Shown piece after piece: positions 5,086 through 7,403 of a stretch of 7,403 nucleotides of DNA. Origin of the DNA: Nitrososphaerales archaeon TH526 (GTDB lineage: Archaea; Thermoproteota; Nitrososphaeria; Nitrososphaerales; Nitrososphaeraceae); NCBI GenBank assembly GCA_014523665.1, contig JAATVR010000645.1:1-7403 (forward strand), given 5' to 3'. Position numbers and translations under genes: made by a program. Position 1 is the stretch's first letter; every line of letters starts with the position of its first letter. Below the pieces are notes generated by a model. The model was not told where the DNA came from and did no database searches. It was given only the letters and a program-made list of their open reading frames with translations.

Positions 5086-7403
5086 GTGCTTAGTAGAACA
5101 ACTTCATTTTCAACGTACGTACTTATAGCAATAACACTGGGAGCATTAGGGCTCCAAGTAGTGCCTTTAAACCAAATACATGCAACAGTGGCTGGCGGTG
5201 GCGCAGCAGCAGCCGCAGCAGCAGCTGGTAACGCAGCATCAGCAGCAGCATCCGCAGCCGGTGGCTCAGCAGCAGCAGCCGCAGCTGCAGGTACTGCAGC
5301 ATCAGCAGCAGCAGCATCTACGACAGGCGGCGCAGCCGCAGCAGGAGCAGCAGCCGGTGGTGGTGGCGGTGGTGCAGCAGCAGCAGCAGCTGCAGGCAGT
5401 TCAGCCGCAGCAGCAGCAGCCTCTTCTGGAGCTGATGCAGCAGCAGCAGCAGCAGCAGGCAGTGCAGCAGCAGCAGCAGCAGCTGGAGGTTCAGCCGCAG
5501 CAGCCGCAGCTGTAGGCAGTGCGGCAGCAGGAGCAGCAGCATCAGGCGGAGAAGCCGCCTCGGCAGCAGCAGCAGCGGCGGCGACCGATAATGGTGCGGC
5601 CGCGGCAGCAGCCGCAGGAGCCGGTGCAGGCGCCTCAGCAGGAGCAGCAGCCGCAGCAGCAGCCAGTCAGGCAGCCGCAGCCGCAGCAGCTTCAGGTGCG
5701 TCTGGAGCAGCTGCTGCCGCAGCCGGCAGCACAGCAGCTTCAGCAGCAGCAGCAGGTTGTTCTGCAGCAGCAGCTGCGTCTGCTGCTAATGCTGCAGCAG
5801 CTGCAGCAGCAGCTGCAGCATCTTCTGGAGGTGGATCGTCTTCAGCGGCCGCAGCAGCTGCAGCAGGACAGGCGGCCGCCGCAGCCGCAGCAGCGTCAGG
5901 GGGATGTTCCGGATCAGCAGCAGCAGCAGCAGCAAGTGCAGCATCTTCAGCCGCAGCCGGTGGTGGTGCAGCAGCAGCAGCCGCAGCCGGTGGTTGTGCA
6001 GCAGCATCAGCCGCAGCAGCAGCAGCCGGTGGTGGTAGTGCAGCAGCAGCAGCCGCAGCAGCCAGTCGGGGAGCCGCAGCAGCAGCAGCAGCAGCAGGTG
6101 GGTCATCTGCAGCCGCAGCAGCAGCAGCCGGTGGTGGTGCAGCGGGCGCAGCAGCAGCCTCAGCAGGTGCAGCAGCAGCAGCAGCAGCATCAAGCTCAGG
6201 GGCTAGCGGAGCAGCAGCAGCAGCAGCAGCAGGTGGTGCAGCCGCAGCAGCAGCAGCATCTGCAGGTGGTGCAGCTGCAGCAGCAGCAGCAGCAGCTGGT
6301 GGTGGTGCAGCAGCAGCAGCAGCAGCCGCAGGAAGTGCAGCCGCAGCAGCAGCCGGCGGTAGTGGTGCAGCAGCCGCAGCAGCAGCAGGAAGTGCAGCAG
6401 GAGCAGCCGCAGCCGCAGCAGCAGCAGGTGGCGGTGGCGCTGCGGCAGCCGCAGCCGCAGCTGGGCAGGCAGCAGCCGCAGCAGCAGCATCTGCAGGTGG
6501 CTCAGCAGCCGCAGCAGCCGCTGCAGGAGCAGCAGCATCAGCCGCAGCAGGTGGTAGTTCAGCAGCAGCCGCAGCAGCAGGCAGTGGCGCAGCAGCAGCA
6601 GCAGCAGCCGGTGGTGGTGGCGCAGCAGCAGCAGCCGCAGCAGCTGGTAATGCAGCAGCAGCATCAGCCGCAGCAGCTGGTGGTGGTGCAGCAGCATCAG
6701 CCGCAGCAGCCGCAGCATCCGGTAGTGGTGCAGCAGCAGGCGCGGCCGCAGGTGGCGCAGCCGCAGCAGCAGCAGCAGCAGGTGGCGGTGCAGCAGCATC
6801 AGCCGCAGCAGCATCAGCCGCTGCAGCAGCAGCCTCATCTACAGCAACTGATGCAGCAGCAGCCGCAGCCGCAGCAGCAGCAGCCGGTGAAGATCCAGCC
6901 GCAGCAGCAGCAGCAGCAGCAGGGAAGTCAGCCGCAGCAGCAGCAGCAGCAGGAAAGGCAGCAGGAGCCGCAGCAGCAGCCGGTCAAGATCCAGCAGCAG
7001 CCGCAGCAGCAGCAGCTGAACAAGCTGGAGGCTCAGCCGCAGCAGCAGCAGCAGCAGGTAAGGCAGCAGGGGCCGCAGCAGCAGCCGGTGAAGCAGCTGG
7101 TGCGGATCCAGCAGCAGCCGCAGCAGGGGCAGCAGCAGCAGGAGCCGCAGCAGCCGGTGGCGCAGATCCTGAACAAGTCAAAGAAGCCGGTGCTGCTGGT
7201 GCAGCAGGAGTCCAGAATTTAGCAGCTCCAGAAGGTGGTGCAGCTCCTCCAGGTGGCCAACAACAACAATTAGTAGCTCCTGAAGGTGGTGGAGAAGTTC
7301 CTCCAGGTGGAGAAGCTCCTCCAGGTGGAGAAGTTCCTCCAGGTGGAGAAGTTCCTCCAGGTGGAGAAGTTCCTCAAGTAGCTGACGATAGTGGCTTAGC
7401 AGC
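5086..7403 (+). CDS. Secreted silk-like poly-alanine protein (3' partial)
   Basis: One frame is open for 772 codons and runs off the right edge. Residues 1-33 form a signal peptide: MLSRTTSFST, hydrophobic core YVLIAITLGALGLQVV (11-26), then PLNQIHA, with cleavage likely after Ala33. Zone A (about 37-585) is nearly uncharged: Ala runs, mostly 5-8 residues, separated by GG, GGG, GS, S or GN linkers, with only three Cys (225, 274, 304) and one Arg (328). Zone B (586-690) keeps the Ala runs but adds GEDP, GK, GQDP and EQ linkers. Zone C (691 on) is Gly/Pro/Glu-rich with PPGGEV repeats. Codons 5221-7140 are 67% Ala, 17% Gly and 10% Ser by hand count. Alanine is mostly GCA, with GCC/GCT/GCG variants, so the high GC comes from amino-acid content and not necessarily from transfer. 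It is likely exported to the cell surface or matrix. Function is unknown; silk-, antifreeze- or cell-wall-like roles are guesses by composition. Confidence 0.85.
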   Translation, partial: MLSRTTSFSTYVLIAITLGALGLQVVPLNQIHATVAGGGAAAAAAAAGNAASAAASAAGGSAAAAAAAGTAASAAAASTTGGAAAAGAAAGGGGGGAAAAAAAGSSAAAAAASSGADAAAAAAAGSAAAAAAAGGSAAAAAAVGSAAAGAAASGGEAASAAAAAAATDNGAAAAAAAGAGAGASAGAAAAAAASQAAAAAAASGASGAAAAAAGSTAASAAAAGCSAAAAASAANAAAAAAAAAASSGGGSSSAAAAAAAGQAAAAAAAASGGCSGSAAAAAASAASSAAAGGGAAAAAAAGGCAAASAAAAAAGGGSAAAAAAAASRGAAAAAAAAGGSSAAAAAAAGGGAAGAAAASAGAAAAAAASSSGASGAAAAAAAGGAAAAAAASAGGAAAAAAAAAGGGAAAAAAAAGSAAAAAAGGSGAAAAAAAGSAAGAAAAAAAAGGGGAAAAAAAAGQAAAAAAASAGGSAAAAAAAGAAASAAAGGSSAAAAAAGSGAAAAAAAGGGGAAAAAAAAGNAAAASAAAAGGGAAASAAAAAASGSGAAAGAAAGGAAAAAAAAGGGAAASAAAASAAAAAASSTATDAAAAAAAAAAAGEDPAAAAAAAAGKSAAAAAAAGKAAGAAAAAGQDPAAAAAAAAEQAGGSAAAAAAAGKAAGAAAAAGEAAGADPAAAAAGAAAAGAAAAGGADPEQVKEAGAAGAAGVQNLAAPEGGAAPPGGQQQQLVAPEGGGEVPPGGEAPPGGEVPPGGEVPPGGEVPQVADDSGLA
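5203..7140 (+). repeat. GCA-dominated low-complexity coding repeat
   Basis: This is nearly 2 kb of (GCA)n runs interrupted by GCC, GCT, GCG and by GGT/GGC/TCA/AGT linkers. Runs often begin or end with GCC, giving recurring words such as gcagccggtggtggt (for example near 5353, 5953, 6124 and 6604). No single fixed period is visible in zone A. As CAG/CTG-type triplet DNA it can form slipped hairpins, so length variation between strains is expected. Confidence 0.9.
6928..7137 (+). repeat. Imperfect 105-bp repeat in zone B
   Basis: The segment S-A7-GKAAG-A5-G begins at 6928 and again at 7033, exactly 105 bp (35 codons) apart. Over these 19 codons the copies differ only at third positions of two glycine codons (gga/ggt, gga/ggg). 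After that the copies diverge (QDP-A8-EQAGG against EAAGADP-A5). It is a duplicated coding module. Confidence 0.7.
7288..7374 (+). repeat. 18-bp tandem repeat encoding PPGGEV
   Basis: Four units of cctccaggtggagaagtt start at 7300, 7318, 7336 and 7354. The last three are identical and the first has one change (gct, giving PPGGEA). A partial unit (GGEV, 7288-7299) precedes and a Pro codon follows. The near-identity indicates recent duplication. The repeats stay in frame with the alanine-rich protein. Confidence 0.9.

Noticed and set aside
5123..6838. Minus-strand Leu-rich ORFs (5123-5317, 5318-5542, 5786-6193, 6203-6838)
   Set aside because: Antisense readings of GCA repeats (CTG); no promoter or protein-like complexity.
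5203..7140. GC jump as evidence of horizontal transfer
   Set aside because: Ala and Gly codons force G/C at positions one and two; third positions remain mostly A, as in the neighbours.
6984..7181. Minus-strand Ala/Pro-rich ORF
   Set aside because: Antisense of the repeat read as GCT/GCC; it lies inside the alanine-rich gene and lacks any start signal.
5180..7222. Two plus-strand Gln-rich ORFs (5180-5515 and 5519-7222)
   Set aside because: They are the +1 reading of GCA repeats as CAG. They have no start signals, and base variation is silent only in the alanine frame, which also has a promoter and signal peptide.
5203..7374. CRISPR array or noncoding satellite
   Set aside because: No spacer-repeat pattern with unique spacers; the repeats keep one open coding frame throughout.

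Overview
The window looks like chromosomal DNA of an archaeon, most plausibly a thaumarchaeon (Nitrososphaeria, ammonia-oxidiser lineage). The basis is circumstantial. Outside the 3' third the DNA is AT-rich. Genes are short and mostly monocistronic, with no convincing Shine-Dalgarno sites. TATA-like boxes lie about 25-30 nt before several starts, so some mRNAs look leaderless, and GTG/TTG starts are common. No rRNA, tRNA, CRISPR array, transposase or phage gene was found.

Layout. Positions 1-990 hold a doubtful small ORF (+), a DUF5655-like protein (-) and an 18-bp perfect palindrome. Positions 995-1640 hold a hypothetical protein (-), a possible extra small ORF or gene remnant just upstream of it (1311-1406, -), and an oligo-T terminator for the next gene. 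Positions 1637-3060 carry a divergent pair: a DUSP23/VHZ-like protein-tyrosine phosphatase (-) and a short-chain dehydrogenase/reductase (+). Positions 3105-4464 carry a winged-helix DNA-binding protein (-) divergent from a class I SAM methyltransferase (+). Positions 4565-4837 carry a small two-helix membrane protein (-).

The striking part is 5086-7403. A TATA box at 5053-5064 sits about 26 nt before a GTG that begins a good signal peptide. From there one frame stays open to the right edge (772 codons, 3' end missing). The mature protein is built from alanine runs, mostly 5-8 residues, separated by Gly/Ser linkers. By hand count, 431 of the 640 codons in 5221-7140 are Ala (67%), 109 Gly and 63 Ser (94% together). 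The chain then passes into a charged Ala-rich segment and a Pro-Gly-Glu segment with 18-bp tandem repeats. The composition resembles poly-Ala silk fibroins or Ala-rich antifreeze proteins, but no homology is claimed. The large glutamine-rich ORF of the same DNA (5519-7222) is a frame shadow: the codon variation is synonymous only in the alanine frame.

The genes do not form one obvious operon or pathway. The likely functional themes are phosphoprotein signalling, a redox enzyme, a methyltransferase with a possible local regulator, and a secreted structural or matrix-type protein.
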